Notes: generated from the sequence alone by a model not told the origin. A stretch of 64,000 bases of DNA from Candidatus Nanopelagicales bacterium (GCA_018401415.1 JAGYKV010000009.1:62001-126000); one strand, 5' to 3'. Positions 28,344 through 39,089 are shown, counted from the first letter of the stretch. Numbers and translations: made by a program.

Positions 28344-29147
28344 CTATGCGAGTACTCGATCAGGATCGAATGGATCCCCGACCGGGTTGCTCACTTCTTC
28401 GAGTGGGTTAAGTGGTCCTTGTGCCAGGCGAGTCACCCGAACGGGCTTCTGCGGCACCAGTCCGCCCACTTGCTTCAGTGCGGCTAGTACATCATCGGGT
28501 CGAACCGACGGTGTTATGTGTCGGACAACCATATGGAGTATGACATACGCATCGGATTCCGGGGCGTTCGACTCCTGTACCTGAACCACCAGGCTCAAAA
28601 TCGCGGCTCGGGCATCGAAAATTCGCTTACCCGACTTGGTCAGGCGTTCGACCAGAACTTCTGACTCCCCCATGAGGGAATCAATGGCCTGCCGGACTTC
28701 TGCCTCGGTGGCCATGATCTCCGCCTGCCACAGGCTGGCTTCGAGCCGAGATGCGAAATCCGAGCCGTGCGCCTGCACGACCTCGACAATATCTAGGCCC
28801 GGGGGCAAAGCGGCATCGAGTTCACGGCGGATCAACTCGGGATCGCAGATCTCGGTCACCCCGATTTCCACGTACTCCGCTTCGCTGGCCACACCGGTCG
28901 GAGCCGAATTCGAATAGGAGATCTTGGGGTGGGGTGAAAACCCTGCGCTGTAGGCAATTGGGACATTGGCCCGCCGCAGTGCCCTTTCCAGTGCTCGCTG
29001 GAAGTCACGGTGACTGGAAAAACGAAGCCGACCCCTTTTTGCGTACCGAAGCCGCAACTTCTGAATCGTCGGTGCCAAGCCCCTCTCGGGGGGGAGATTT
29101 TTAGGCGCTTGGTTCTTAGGCGCTTGATCCTTAGGTATTCCGGCCAC
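28344..29147 (-). CDS. TIGR03936/DUF2344 radical-SAM-linked protein
   Basis: 267 residues. A conserved core starts LRLRYAKRGRLRFSSHRDFQRALERALRRA and contains GFSPHPKISY and EAEYVEIG. This family is always found beside, or fused to, a TIGR03960 radical SAM protein, as here: its GTG overlaps the upstream stop by one base (TAGTG). The function is unknown. The N-terminal 20 residues are a lineage-specific tail with a duplicated (PKNQA)2-like segment from a 15-bp tandem repeat (29101-29130). Confidence 0.9.
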   Translation of the reverse strand: MAGIPKDQAPKNQAPKNLPPERGLAPTIQKLRLRYAKRGRLRFSSHRDFQRALERALRRANVPIAYSAGFSPHPKISYSNSAPTGVASEAEYVEIGVTEICDPELIRRELDAALPPGLDIVEVVQAHGSDFASRLEASLWQAEIMATEAEVRQAIDSLMGESEVLVERLTKSGKRIFDARAAILSLVVQVQESNAPESDAYVILHMVVRHITPSVRPDDVLAALKQVGGLVPQKPVRVTRLAQGPLNPLEEVSNPVGDPFDPDRVLA

Positions 29148-31141
29148 TAAGTGCGAGCCACCTGATCGGTTGATTCGGTTCGATCCACTAAGACAGGCGA
29201 CAGCCGTGGTGCCGGCATGGGCAGGTCAACAACCCCCGTCGGTCCCACCTGAATTTCGGTGCTCAACTGATCGCACACACCGCAATCGAAGCACGGGGTC
29301 CAGCGACAATCGTCCACGGCAACCTCGGTCAGGGCGTCTTGCCAGTCTTCCCACAACCACTCGGAATCTAGCCCCGAGTCGAGGTGGTTCCAGGGAAGTA
29401 CTTCGGTGTATTCGCGTTCACGGATGGTGAACCAGTCAACTGATACTCCGGTGCCTTCGAGACCGGTGTCAGCCGCACGCATCCACTGGTCGAAGGAGAA
29501 GTGCTCACTCCACCCATCAAAGCGGGCGCCGTCGCGCCATGCGGCTTCAATGACATTTCCCACTCGACGATCTCCACGAGAGAGTAAACCTTCCACAATG
29601 CCCGGCTTGCCGTCGTGGTAACGCAAACCAATTGCTTTGCCAAATTCGCGATCCGCCCGGATTGCATCTTTGAGTTTGTGAAGGCGCGCATCCGTTGATT
29701 CGTGGTCGAGTTGAGCTGCCCACTGGAACGGTGTGTGGGGCTTGGGGACGAATCCGCCAATAGACACGGTGCACTTGATATCTCTGCGACCACTTGCCTC
29801 ACGACCCGCGCGAATTACTTCCCGAGCCATGGTGGCGATCTGGAGTACGTCTTCGTCGGTTTCAGTGGGCAGACCACACATGAAATACAACTTCACATTG
29901 CGCCAGCCGTTGGAGTATGCGGTTGTCACGGTTCGAATGAGGTCTTCTTCACTCACCAACTTGTTGATTACTCGGCGGATTCGTTCACTGCCACCCTCCG
30001 GTGCAAAAGTGAGGCCACTTCGACGACCATTGCGCGAAAGTTCATTGGCCAGATCAACATTGAATGCATCTACCCGAGTGCTCGGAAGTGACAGTGAGGT
30101 TTGTGTTTTCTCGTAGCGATCCGCCAGGTTGCGCGCAATGTCTGCGATTTCGGAATGGTCGGCACTGGACAGGGACAACAAACCGACTTCCTCGAAGCCC
30201 GTTTTGCACAAACCGTTTTCCACCATGTCGGCGATTCCGGTGATACTGCGCTCGCGGACCGGCCGAGTGATCATGCCCGCTTGGCAGAAACGACAGCCAC
30301 GAGTGCAGCCCCTGAAAATCTCAACGCTCATGCGTTCATGCACGGTCTCGGCGAGTGGCACGAGCGGTGCTTTCGGGTAGGGCCAGGCGTCCAGATCCAT
30401 GAGGGTGAACTTGGTGATCCGCCACGGGACATCGGGGCGATTGGGGGTCACCTTGTGAATGCGGCCGTCGGGAAGGTACTCGACGTGATAAAAGCGAGGG
30501 ACATACACGCAACCTGTTTGCGCCAACGCAAGAAGTACCCCTTCGCGGCCACCGGGCTCACCATCGCTTTTCCAGCGCTTCACAATGTCGGTAATCAAAA
30601 GTACGGCTTCTTCGCCGTCTCCCAGAACCGCTGCATCTATGAACTGTGCGATCGGTTCGGGATTAAATGCCGCGTGCCCACCAGCAATCACAATCGGGTG
30701 GGAATCGCGCTGATCCGCATGCAGGGGAATCCCCGCCAGATCAAGGGCGGTCAACATATTGGTGTAACCCAGTTCGGTGCTGAAGGAAAGTCCAATCAGG
30801 TCGAAGTCTGCAATATTTCGGTGTGCATCAACGGTGAACTGCGGTACGGCATGCTCCCGCATGAGTTTTTCCAGATCAGGCCACACCGCGTAGGTGCGTT
30901 CCGCCAAGACGCGATCCTGTTCATTGAGTACTTCGTAGAGAATCTGCACACCTTGATTGGGTGATCCGACTTCATACGCGTCCGGGTACATCAGGACCCA
31001 ACGGACATCGGTTTCATCCCAGGCTTTGGTCACGGCGTTGAGCTCCCCACCGACATATTGAATGGGCTTGCTCACAAACGGGAGCAGGGTCTCGAGTTCA
31101 TTAAAAACGCTGGCACCACGAACGGCTACGCGAGGATTCAT
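29147..31141 (-). CDS. TIGR03960-family B12-binding-like radical SAM protein
   Basis: 664 residues. The N-terminal half has a B12-binding-like Rossmann region, and the radical SAM core carries the CxxxCxxC motif in FRGCTRGCRFCQAGM near residue 281. A C-terminal CxxCxxC (TPCFDCGVCDQ) could hold a second Fe-S cluster. It resembles methylthiotransferase-type enzymes in layout, but the substrate is not established. Its partner DUF2344 gene overlaps it. In Streptomyces the pair also lies between rne and the mre cluster. Confidence 0.9.
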   Translation of the reverse strand: MNPRVAVRGASVFNELETLLPFVSKPIQYVGGELNAVTKAWDETDVRWVLMYPDAYEVGSPNQGVQILYEVLNEQDRVLAERTYAVWPDLEKLMREHAVPQFTVDAHRNIADFDLIGLSFSTELGYTNMLTALDLAGIPLHADQRDSHPIVIAGGHAAFNPEPIAQFIDAAVLGDGEEAVLLITDIVKRWKSDGEPGGREGVLLALAQTGCVYVPRFYHVEYLPDGRIHKVTPNRPDVPWRITKFTLMDLDAWPYPKAPLVPLAETVHERMSVEIFRGCTRGCRFCQAGMITRPVRERSITGIADMVENGLCKTGFEEVGLLSLSSADHSEIADIARNLADRYEKTQTSLSLPSTRVDAFNVDLANELSRNGRRSGLTFAPEGGSERIRRVINKLVSEEDLIRTVTTAYSNGWRNVKLYFMCGLPTETDEDVLQIATMAREVIRAGREASGRRDIKCTVSIGGFVPKPHTPFQWAAQLDHESTDARLHKLKDAIRADREFGKAIGLRYHDGKPGIVEGLLSRGDRRVGNVIEAAWRDGARFDGWSEHFSFDQWMRAADTGLEGTGVSVDWFTIREREYTEVLPWNHLDSGLDSEWLWEDWQDALTEVAVDDCRWTPCFDCGVCDQLSTEIQVGPTGVVDLPMPAPRLSPVLVDRTESTDQVART

Positions 31142-31198
31142 GTCAAAAGGTTACCCAACCCTGCCAAAACCGCTAAATCGTCACGTGGGAAGCATTCA

Positions 31199-31239
31199 AT
31201 TGCCGTGCGGACACCATTAAATTGCCGTGCGGGCACCAT
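31199..31239 (-). repeat. 22-bp tandem duplication at the rodA stop codon
   Basis: attgccgtgcggacaccat (about 31199-31217) and attgccgtgcgggcaccat (31221-31239) differ by one base. The downstream (minus-strand) copy lies just past the rodA stop, so the last codons of rodA have been duplicated. Confidence 0.85.
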
Positions 31240-32401
31240 GTAAACGCACGGTCTGCAGGAGCCCAACGGCTATCCACACCGCCATCATGGACGTTCCGCC
31301 CGCCGAGACAAACGGAAGTGGGATTCCCGTGATCGGCATGATTCCGAGGGTCATTCCAATATTTTCAAAAGTTTGAAATGCCAACCACGCGAGCACACCG
31401 GTTGCCACCAAACGCCCATATCGGTCATCGGCCCGCCAGGCGATCAGGGCAGCTCGCCACAGGACGATTCCCAGAAGCGCGATAATTATAAATGAACCGA
31501 TGAAGCCCAACTCCTCGCCGCTGACCGTGAAAATGAAATCACTCTCATTGACCGGGACGAATTTCCCCTGAGTCTGCGGTCCCTCGAAAAGACCCGTGCC
31601 ACTCCACCCGCCGCCACCAATTGCGATCCGGGCTTGATTTGCGTTGTAGGCAGATGCGGCAGTGTCCGCATCAGGTGTAATAAATGACGTGAGTCGCTCC
31701 ACCTGATACTCCTTGAGCAAGCCCAGTTGGATTGCAATGAGCACCACAGCAGCGGAACCGCCAATGAGTCCAACGAGCCAACGAGTTTTGACCCCCGACA
31801 CTGCCACGATCGAGATGGCGATCGCACCCAAGATCAGCACGGTTCCCGTGTCATTTTGTAACAGGATGACGCCAACGGGAACTGCGGCCGCAATGAGTGA
31901 AAGAACAACATCTCTGGTGGTCGGTTCACTGGCAATATCCACCCGCTCAGACAACAACACCGCCATCATCAAAATGACCGCGATCTTCATGAATTCAGAG
32001 GGTTGCAGGGTGAGTCCGCCCGGTAAATCGATCCAGGCACGAGCACCTGCAATGGTGACGCCAATGAAGGGGACAAATGGAAGGAGGAGTAACACGAGTG
32101 CGGCGCCGTAGAGAACCGGGGTGAAGGCGTGCAGCCAGCGGTAACTCAATCGCGAGGCAACATAGCCGAGGCCTAATGCGACCACAACGTTAATTAAATG
32201 TCGCTTGAGATAGGACTGCGGATCAGTCTCGGATGCCATGTCTGCTCGGCTTGCCGACCACACCAAGATCGAGCCCAAGATCGTTACCGCAATGGCCGAG
32301 ATGAGCAAGATCCAGTCCAGATCGCGCCAAAAACTACCGCGCCGATCCGGCTGCGCGGTCATGGAAGTGTCATTGAAAGTTGAGGAGTAAAATCGGGGCA
32401 T
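31217..32401 (-). CDS. rodA: Rod-shape-determining peptidoglycan glycosyltransferase RodA
   Basis: 394 residues with about ten membrane helices and SEDS-family motifs (RAWIDLPGGLTLQPSEFMKI; FTVSGEELGFIG; GIPLPFVSAGGTSMM). It polymerises lipid II together with its cognate class B PBP. The ATG overlaps the PBP2 stop by one base (TAATG), tying the polymerase and transpeptidase translation together. Last gene of the mreB-mreC-mreD-PBP2-rodA cluster. Confidence 0.95.
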   Translation of the reverse strand: MPRFYSSTFNDTSMTAQPDRRGSFWRDLDWILLISAIAVTILGSILVWSASRADMASETDPQSYLKRHLINVVVALGLGYVASRLSYRWLHAFTPVLYGAALVLLLLPFVPFIGVTIAGARAWIDLPGGLTLQPSEFMKIAVILMMAVLLSERVDIASEPTTRDVVLSLIAAAVPVGVILLQNDTGTVLILGAIAISIVAVSGVKTRWLVGLIGGSAAVVLIAIQLGLLKEYQVERLTSFITPDADTAASAYNANQARIAIGGGGWSGTGLFEGPQTQGKFVPVNESDFIFTVSGEELGFIGSFIIIALLGIVLWRAALIAWRADDRYGRLVATGVLAWLAFQTFENIGMTLGIMPITGIPLPFVSAGGTSMMAVWIAVGLLQTVRLHGARTAI

Positions 32402-34575
32402 TACTCGGTCCTCGATCGCGATTCATCTCTCGACTGCGCCGTCACCACACCGGAATCCTTGCCCTTGGGCACCACCGGTGTTCCATCGGGTCGAATCACC
32501 GGTAACTTCTTGGAGGGGGTCCCACCTACCAACACACTTCGCGCCGGGTTCACCGATTGCCCATTCACGCCAAATAATGCTTCGTAGATTTTGCGAACAC
32601 TTGGCCCACTTGTTTTGGATCCGGTGCCTCCCTGAGTCACCATCACAACCACGGCGTACTTCGGTTTATTGGCGGGGGCATACGAAGCGAACCACGAGGT
32701 TGAGACTTTGTCACCGGTGACTTGCGCTGAACCGGTTTTGGAAGCAATGGGAATCTGATCCAGTGGGAACCCAATGAATGGGGTCTCACCTGATCCATTT
32801 GAAGTGACCCCTGGCAGTGAATTGCGCAAGAAGGTCATGGTTGATTTGGGAACATCTACCGTCGACTTCACCACAGGTTTCATTTCCTCAACCACCGAAC
32901 CATCGGCACCCATCACCGCTTTCACCAGACGTGGTTCATATACCTTGCCACCATTTGCAATTGCGGCATATGCCATGGCCATTTGAAGTGGGGTAACAGC
33001 GGTGTCACCCTGCCCAATGGCGGCGTTGAGAGCATCGCCCTCGCGCCAGCGAAAACCGTCCGCACAGTTTTCCTTGTCGATTGCGGTGAAATAGTCGGCC
33101 AACTTCGGATCCGTCTTTCGAGTTTCCGGGTATCCACTCACTGCGTTTTCACACCAGGTATCTCGCTTTGCTTCCCAGTTTTGCACCTTAAAAGCTCTCG
33201 ACGCGATGCGTCCGGCAGACTCCACCGGAAGGTCAATGCCGGTGCGGGAACCAAATCCAAACATTTGAGCCGCTTCAGCAATGGGATCGGGTGAATCGCG
33301 GGTGGCATCGCCTCCGCCCGCTTGATCCCACATGCGGTCTGCGATTCCATAAAAGACCGTGTTACAGGACACCTCTAAAGCACGGGCGAGGGGAATGCGG
33401 CCGTACGCGGATGATTCGTAATTCCGAAAAACCTGCGTTCCAAGTTTGATATTTTTCGGGCAGGAATAATCCGAATATAGTGAGAAACCTTCTTTACCCG
33501 CAGCGGCGGTACTCACCACTTTATACGTTGAACCCGGAGCAAAAAGTCCCTGTGTTGCATTGGAGGACAGCGAGTCACTCTTCATGAGTGCCTTATATTG
33601 CTTTTGGGTAACACCACCAATCCAGATCGCCGGGTCGTAGGTGGGATAACTTGCCATGGCAAGGATTTGCCCATTGCGAACATCCACCACAACTGCCGCC
33701 CCGGAGTCACCCGGATACCCCTGTGCCTGCGCGCGTTGAACGGCAGCCACCAGCTGTCCCTCGACAACCGATTGGAGTTTTGCATCGATGGTCGACACCA
33801 GATAACTCCCGGCAATGGCAGGTTTTTGATCGACCGTACCGGTGACCTGACCAGATGTATCAACTTCAAGGGTTGTGACACTCGGTTTTCCACGAAGTAC
33901 ATCGTCGTAATAGTTTTCCAATCCGGACCGACCCACCACATCTGTTTTTCTGAACCGGTCGTAGGCAACCCGTTGGGTCGCATCTGCTTCCTGCTCGGTC
34001 AATTGATTTTCGGTGACCGGACCGAGGTAGCCCAGAATATGAGCGGCATTGACTCCGAAAGGTGCGGAATATTCACGTATTGCTTCGAGCTTCGCGGTGA
34101 TTCCCGGAAAGTCTGATCGCTTTTCCATGATCGTCAGGGCGGTTTGAGGGTCGACATCGCGGGCCACGGGAACTGACTGATAAGTGGAGCCATTCCAGCA
34201 AATGGGCGGTTTGGGCGCACCTTCGGTTCCACATGGCAACAGGCGTTCAGAGATGGACACCGGGGTAACCCCGAGAATCTTTGCCAGGCGGTTAATTACC
34301 TTGGCTCCACCCTCCCGTTCTTGTTTGAGAACCTGCCGATCGACGGTCACCACAATCGAGGTCCGATTGGACACGAGCGGACGCCCCGCTTGATCTAGGA
34401 TCAAGCCGCGCACGGCCGGCTCCACAACCTCTCGAACGGTGTTGTTGGCCGCCGCCGCGCGGTATTCGTCGCCGGTGACCACCTGCAGATAAAACAACCG
34501 AGCGACAAGGGTCGCGAGAAGGGAAAAGACCAGAATGCTGAGAATGGCGAGGCGAAGGTTCGAACGATCGACCAC
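32401..34575 (-). CDS. mrdA: Penicillin-binding protein 2 (class B, elongation transpeptidase)
   Basis: 724 residues: short cytoplasmic tail, one membrane helix (residues 8-30), PBP-dimer/pedestal region, then transpeptidase motifs SxxK (PGSTYK), SxN (SCN) and KTG (KTGSAQV). It cross-links peptidoglycan during lateral growth. The GTG start has a GGAGG-type site 5 bases before it. A Pro/Lys-rich and Arg/Ser-rich tail extends past the catalytic domain. It lies between mreD and rodA. Confidence 0.94.
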   Translation of the reverse strand: MVDRSNLRLAILSILVFSLLATLVARLFYLQVVTGDEYRAAAANNTVREVVEPAVRGLILDQAGRPLVSNRTSIVVTVDRQVLKQEREGGAKVINRLAKILGVTPVSISERLLPCGTEGAPKPPICWNGSTYQSVPVARDVDPQTALTIMEKRSDFPGITAKLEAIREYSAPFGVNAAHILGYLGPVTENQLTEQEADATQRVAYDRFRKTDVVGRSGLENYYDDVLRGKPSVTTLEVDTSGQVTGTVDQKPAIAGSYLVSTIDAKLQSVVEGQLVAAVQRAQAQGYPGDSGAAVVVDVRNGQILAMASYPTYDPAIWIGGVTQKQYKALMKSDSLSSNATQGLFAPGSTYKVVSTAAAGKEGFSLYSDYSCPKNIKLGTQVFRNYESSAYGRIPLARALEVSCNTVFYGIADRMWDQAGGGDATRDSPDPIAEAAQMFGFGSRTGIDLPVESAGRIASRAFKVQNWEAKRDTWCENAVSGYPETRKTDPKLADYFTAIDKENCADGFRWREGDALNAAIGQGDTAVTPLQMAMAYAAIANGGKVYEPRLVKAVMGADGSVVEEMKPVVKSTVDVPKSTMTFLRNSLPGVTSNGSGETPFIGFPLDQIPIASKTGSAQVTGDKVSTSWFASYAPANKPKYAVVVMVTQGGTGSKTSGPSVRKIYEALFGVNGQSVNPARSVLVGGTPSKKLPVIRPDGTPVVPKGKDSGVVTAQSRDESRSRTE

Positions 34576-34713
34576 GAACCCTCCCCTACTTCCAACACTT
34601 TCGGGCGTTCCCCGTTATCGAAGCAATACTCATGAGGCTACCCCGCGGGACTCCATTATGCGCACGGAAGACCCACCGGGTCTAGGACGCTCCCCGTGTC
34701 GGGTGCGTTCCCA

Positions 34714-35223
34714 TTAAATGGACATTTCAGGCGCGAAGTTGCGGGACAGGATCCCAATGAGGGGAATCACCGCCGCCGCCAAGACCAGGCCATAAAAGGC
34801 AGCGGTGAGGGTGATCCACGGGACCTCCGACCAATTGACGTTACTGCCCCCCAAAACCGTGTCGACCGCTGCGGTACCCAATGCCGCCGAACCCGTGCTC
34901 AATGCAGCGATCGCGGCCATGATGGGCAATGTGCGATCGCGGGGATCAACCCAATACCCCGCAATAAAACCAATCACCAAATAGATGATCGCATTAACTC
35001 CGACCAAGGTATCCGAGGGCGGTGAAAGGTCAATTAATACGCCCGCCGCGAAACCCGCGGTGGCACCCGGAAGCGGCCCCAATGCCAATGCCAATGCCAC
35101 CACCGTGACTACAACGAGATCGGGGGTGGCTCCTGAAAACCCAAGTCGACTCAATAATGTCAATTGAATAATGACGGCCAAGAAAATGCTGGTGCCAATA
35201 AATACACCTTGACGAAAAATCAC
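34714..35223 (-). CDS. mreD: Rod-shape-determining protein MreD
   Basis: 169 residues, five to six hydrophobic helices, low sequence identity across the family but typical length and topology (IVVFGAIIYLVIGFI-like central helices). It is placed 8 bases after mreC and upstream of PBP2, which is the strongest evidence. It is an inner-membrane part of the elongasome. Confidence 0.9.
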   Translation of the reverse strand: MIFRQGVFIGTSIFLAVIIQLTLLSRLGFSGATPDLVVVTVVALALALGPLPGATAGFAAGVLIDLSPPSDTLVGVNAIIYLVIGFIAGYWVDPRDRTLPIMAAIAALSTGSAALGTAAVDTVLGGSNVNWSEVPWITLTAAFYGLVLAAAVIPLIGILSRNFAPEMSI

Positions 35224-35231
35224 TCGATCAC

Positions 35232-36209
35232 CTACTCGGGTGGAGCGGGAGTCGCGGCACTCTCCCGCTCCTGGGTCGGCGTGGACGGTTCTTCCGGCTG
35301 TGGATTCTGATTATTGTTCGAATCGTCAGGCGTCTCAGGGGTAACGGGTGCCGGAGGCGCCGGCAGCACCGAGTCGCGCGGGTCCTCACGCGGAGGTCGC
35401 ACAACAACACCCACAACACTGAGTTGTGAAACATCTGCAAAGGGCATCACGGTGGCAACCCGAGCCAAAGCTCCTGCGGTGCCGGAGACATCGACGACTT
35501 CACCAATGGGAAGCCCGGGCGCATACGGACGGCCGTCCTTTGATCCAAACGTCACGATTGCATCGCCGGATTCAACTTTCCCCAGCGGATCCAGCAATTG
35601 GAACTGCAGTGAATTCTGTCTGCCGGTTCCGGACACGATCCCGATTTCCTGTGATCCGGCGACACGACCACCCACGGCAGAAGATGGGTCAACAAGAAGT
35701 ACAACCGTTGACGTGCTGTTGTACACCTTGAGCACTCGACCGATCAGACCATCGCCATTGATCACCGTCATGTCTTCCTCAACGCCATCAAGACTGCCAA
35801 CATCGATACTCACCGTCCAGGAGTAATCCTGAACGCTGCCCACTGCAATAACTTCCGCCGGCACGACCCGATACCGACCCACACTCGCGACACGAAGTAA
35901 CGCATCAAGTTCATTGGCTCGGGCAATGTCATTCTCAGCGCTCACCAACTCAGATTCCAATAGTGAATTTTCTTCGGTGAGTATTCTGATTTGTCCCGAT
36001 TGATCAACCTGCGTGCTCCACCATTCACTTAATCCGGTGATGGGGGAAAAAACGGTTGCGGCCACGTTTTGGGCTCCACCAATGAGCGAACTCACCGCAG
36101 CACGCGCACTGGAGAACGGTCCATCGCCGCCGCGCAGGTCAAGGATCACGAAAGTCAGTGAAGCCACCACGAGGGTGGCAAGTACCAACTTGGTGCGGCG
36201 GGAAAGCAC
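35232..36209 (-). CDS. mreC: Rod-shape-determining protein MreC
   Basis: 325 residues: N-terminal membrane helix (about residues 7-25), a coiled-coil (roughly 70-105), and the beta-rich MreC domain with GLIGRV and DPSSAVGGRV motifs. A long Pro/Glu/Gln-rich disordered tail ends the protein. It bridges MreB/RodA to the periplasmic wall machinery. 2 bases after mreB. Confidence 0.93.
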   Translation of the reverse strand: MLSRRTKLVLATLVVASLTFVILDLRGGDGPFSSARAAVSSLIGGAQNVAATVFSPITGLSEWWSTQVDQSGQIRILTEENSLLESELVSAENDIARANELDALLRVASVGRYRVVPAEVIAVGSVQDYSWTVSIDVGSLDGVEEDMTVINGDGLIGRVLKVYNSTSTVVLLVDPSSAVGGRVAGSQEIGIVSGTGRQNSLQFQLLDPLGKVESGDAIVTFGSKDGRPYAPGLPIGEVVDVSGTAGALARVATVMPFADVSQLSVVGVVVRPPREDPRDSVLPAPPAPVTPETPDDSNNNQNPQPEEPSTPTQERESAATPAPPE

Positions 36210-36211
36210 GG

Positions 36212-37249
36212 CTACCTACGGGGTTCGGCGACAAGAACCTGCTGCAGTGCATCAAATTCCTCGACACACTTGCCAGAACCCAATGCAACGCAATCCAGTG
36301 GGCGATCGGCAATGATTATGGGCATTCCGGTTTCGTGGCGAAGTCGTTCATCCAGCCCCATGAGCAAGGCTCCCCCACCTGTGAGGACGATCCCGCGATC
36401 CATGATGTCACCGGATAACTCGGGTGGGGTGCGGTCGAGGGTCGCCTTGACGGCGTCCACAATCGCTTTGACCGGTTCATCGATTGCCCGACGAACCTCC
36501 TCCGCCGAAACAACAATTGTTCGCGGAAGCCCGGTAATCAAATCGCGGCCCCTGATCTCCGCATGGGGTTCATCTGGCATGGGGAAAGCTGAACCGATGG
36601 CAATTTTAATCTCCTCAGAGGTGCGCTCACCAAGCAGCAGGGAATACTCCTTCTTGATGTACTGAATAATCGCGTTGTCGAGTTCGTCTCCACCAACACG
36701 AACTGACAAGCTGGTCACGATCCCACCGAGTGAAATAACCGCAACTTCGGAAGTTCCACCACCAATATCTACAACCATATTTCCGGTCGGTTCGTGCACG
36801 GGAAGGCCTGCGCCAATAGCCGCAGCCATGGGTTCTTCAATAATGAAAACCTTACGCGCACCTGCTGCATAGCCCGCATCTTTTACAGCTCGTTGCTCCA
36901 CCCCGGTGATACCGGAAGGAACACACACAATCAGACGTGGTTTTGCCAGATGACGGCGACGATGCACCTTCTGAATGAAGTAGCGCAGCATACGCTCGGT
37001 GGTATCAAAGTCGGCGATCACTCCATCTTTGAGCGGGCGAATCGCAACAATGTTTCCGGGGGTCCGGCCGATCATTTGTTTGGCTTCTGAACCCACCGCC
37101 AAAATCCCACCCGAGGTGCTGTTAATCGCGACCACCGAGGGTTCGTTCAGCACGATTCCGCGACCCCGAACGTACACCAAAGTGTTGGCGGTGCCCAGGT
37201 CAACGGCCATATCTCGACCGACAAAGGATGCATTTGCGGTGAAGCCCAT
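36212..37249 (-). CDS. mreB: Actin-like rod-shape protein MreB
   Basis: 345 residues from the ATG at 37249, which has GGAGGTG upstream and gives the family N-terminus [13 protein letters not shown] after a 12-residue lead. The frame is open to 37372, but those residues do not match MreB. ATPase phosphate motifs DLGTANTLV and [18 protein letters not shown], and the adenosine motif [11 protein letters not shown], are present. It polymerises on the membrane to guide lateral wall synthesis. First gene of the cluster. Confidence 0.96.
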   Translation of the reverse strand: MGFTANASFVGRDMAVDLGTANTLVYVRGRGIVLNEPSVVAINSTSGGILAVGSEAKQMIGRTPGNIVAIRPLKDGVIADFDTTERMLRYFIQKVHRRRHLAKPRLIVCVPSGITGVEQRAVKDAGYAAGARKVFIIEEPMAAAIGAGLPVHEPTGNMVVDIGGGTSEVAVISLGGIVTSLSVRVGGDELDNAIIQYIKKEYSLLLGERTSEEIKIAIGSAFPMPDEPHAEIRGRDLITGLPRTIVVSAEEVRRAIDEPVKAIVDAVKATLDRTPPELSGDIMDRGIVLTGGGALLMGLDERLRHETGMPIIIADRPLDCVALGSGKCVEEFDALQQVLVAEPRR

Positions 37250-37331
37250 GCTGACACCTCCAATCGGTCGGGGAAGGGACACGATAACTCCCGGGCACTG
37301 GTGCCCAGGATTTGTTGCCCCATGGTAGCCG

Positions 37332-38660
37332 TCAGGAGGGCGCCGGGACCCGCTGGGCGCGGGCAACCTCACATCCGCGCAGGGTAGCCTGTAATTGGGT
37401 CATGACCTCGGGTGCTGGGTAGAACCCGAATGCTCGTGCCGCCACTTCACCCAAATCAGCTCGATAATCGTGGCCCCAGCTCTGAAAATCCCCCGGCTTC
37501 ACATTGGTGGCAAATATCGTGTCCACCAAAACCGTGGCCCATGTCACGCCCGGCTTCCACGACATGGTCTCGGGGATATTGCGCCCTCGCGGCCGCTGCT
37601 CTAGCCATGGGGGTGCGGACCAGGTGAGATTCGGGCGGAATCGCACCACCGGGTCGCCATCGTGTTCGAGGAACCACACCCGAACATCCGCATTCGTCGG
37701 AATCTGTTCGGGTCGGTCAATGGTGATTGAGTCGCCAGAGCACAATTGATGAAAACCATCTGCGGTTGTACCACCGGGTGTGCCCACCCACAGTGCGCGC
37801 GAAATGTGGAATCGATCCATGTCGACCGGTCCCAACGGCAATGCATACTGCTGCACTTTGGCTCCCAGACTCTCACCGTAGACAAAAAGTTGAGGAACCG
37901 GTTTTCCTTGTCGCTCACGTTTCGCTATTTCAGCGCCTAATGATTCGAGTAAAGCGCGCTGGGTATCGCCTGCGAGGGCAACCTTGTTCAGGGAGAGAAA
38001 ACTCGGCAGCAATCCGTAAGACACTACGACTGTCGCGCAATCACCCCCGCTGAGAAATTCGAGGACATCTACCGGGGTGGAGTTTGCGTAGCCCGAACCC
38101 GCTGGCGACTGAACCAGTAAATACTGACGATCAAATGCACCTGTTCGATTCAACTCCCGCACAGTTAATGCAACACGATCTGCAATCGAAAGCGCGTGAA
38201 GCACACTGACAAAGACTCGAATTGGTTCCATGACGCGAGGAACACTCACCGCCGAGTCACTCCACGTGGTCACACTGTGTACAAAGCGTGCCCCTTCGCG
38301 ACTTAAAAGCGAGTAGTCAACTTCGGAGGTGGGTCCACCGCTCACAAGCGGTGACGTGGGTGGTTCACTCAGTGTGGTGTCCAACTCAGCACCATCTTGT
38401 TTGATTTCTTGCAACTTTTTGCGGGCAATGAACCAACCTGCTCCACCCACAACAACCAGTCCGGTGAACAAGGCGGGCACATGGCGTGGGCGCACCTTGG
38501 GAGCAAGTGCCACCGCAACGGTCGATGACCCCGCGACCGCTCCCACAACTCCCGGAAAAAGCATTCGCACGCGATCAGGCCAATGCACCAAACTTTCGCC
38601 GCGTGCTAACAATGCGGTCGCCACTCCCGCCGCGAGTCCTGCAAAGACGGATTTCATCAC
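37332..38660 (-). CDS. Alpha/beta-hydrolase family membrane protein (Abhydrolase_9 type)
   Basis: 442 residues. The N-terminal part has about four hydrophobic segments (residues 1-85), then a soluble domain with the nucleophile elbow YGESLGAK near residue 270 and WVGTPGGT after it. The pattern fits the actinobacterial 'alpha/beta-hydrolase family' proteins with an N-terminal membrane domain. The catalytic Ser is visible; the substrate is unknown. It lies between mreB and ndk on the same strand. Confidence 0.82.
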   Translation of the reverse strand: MMKSVFAGLAAGVATALLARGESLVHWPDRVRMLFPGVVGAVAGSSTVAVALAPKVRPRHVPALFTGLVVVGGAGWFIARKKLQEIKQDGAELDTTLSEPPTSPLVSGGPTSEVDYSLLSREGARFVHSVTTWSDSAVSVPRVMEPIRVFVSVLHALSIADRVALTVRELNRTGAFDRQYLLVQSPAGSGYANSTPVDVLEFLSGGDCATVVVSYGLLPSFLSLNKVALAGDTQRALLESLGAEIAKRERQGKPVPQLFVYGESLGAKVQQYALPLGPVDMDRFHISRALWVGTPGGTTADGFHQLCSGDSITIDRPEQIPTNADVRVWFLEHDGDPVVRFRPNLTWSAPPWLEQRPRGRNIPETMSWKPGVTWATVLVDTIFATNVKPGDFQSWGHDYRADLGEVAARAFGFYPAPEVMTQLQATLRGCEVARAQRVPAPS

Positions 38661-38675
38661 ACACTCGTCACTGAG

Positions 38676-39089
38676 CTATGCGGAAAGGTGTGGAAAGAAG
38701 AGTGAAATCTCCCGGGCCGCAGATTCCGGTGAATCAGAGCCGTGGGTGACGTTGTTTTGCATTTCGGTTGCGAGGTCGCCACGGATTGTTCCCGGAGTTG
38801 CGGCAACGGGGTTGGTCGCACCCATCATGGTTCTCCACTGCGAGATGGCATCGGGTCCTTCGATTACCGCGGCCACCAAGGGTCCACCCGTGATGAAGTC
38901 AACAAGGTCTTTGAAGAATGGCTTGTCTTTGTGCTCGCCATAATGTTCCTGAGCAACCTCGACGCTGACGGTGCGAAGTTCAAGAGCGGAAAAAGTGAAC
39001 CCTTTGCGTTCAATTCGAGCGACAACTTCACCGATCAAACCTCGGGCGACACCGTCGGGCTTGATGAGTACGAGAGTGCGTTCGGACAT
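38676..39089 (-). CDS. ndk: Nucleoside-diphosphate kinase
   Basis: 137 residues. The catalytic His is in [12 protein letters not shown] (about 116-121) and the N-terminus [20 protein letters not shown] is canonical. It balances NTP pools. A clean AAGGAG lies before the ATG. Downstream of the DUF4233/folC pair, as in Streptomyces. Confidence 0.97.
   Translation of the reverse strand: MSERTLVLIKPDGVARGLIGEVVARIERKGFTFSALELRTVSVEVAQEHYGEHKDKPFFKDLVDFITGGPLVAAVIEGPDAISQWRTMMGATNPVAATPGTIRGDLATEMQNNVTHGSDSPESAAREISLFFPHLSA

Noticed and set aside
30101..30964. Plus-strand open frame of 287 codons
   Set aside because: It lies wholly antisense to the radical SAM gene (29147-31141), which has clear motifs and codon use; the antisense frame has no recognisable domain.
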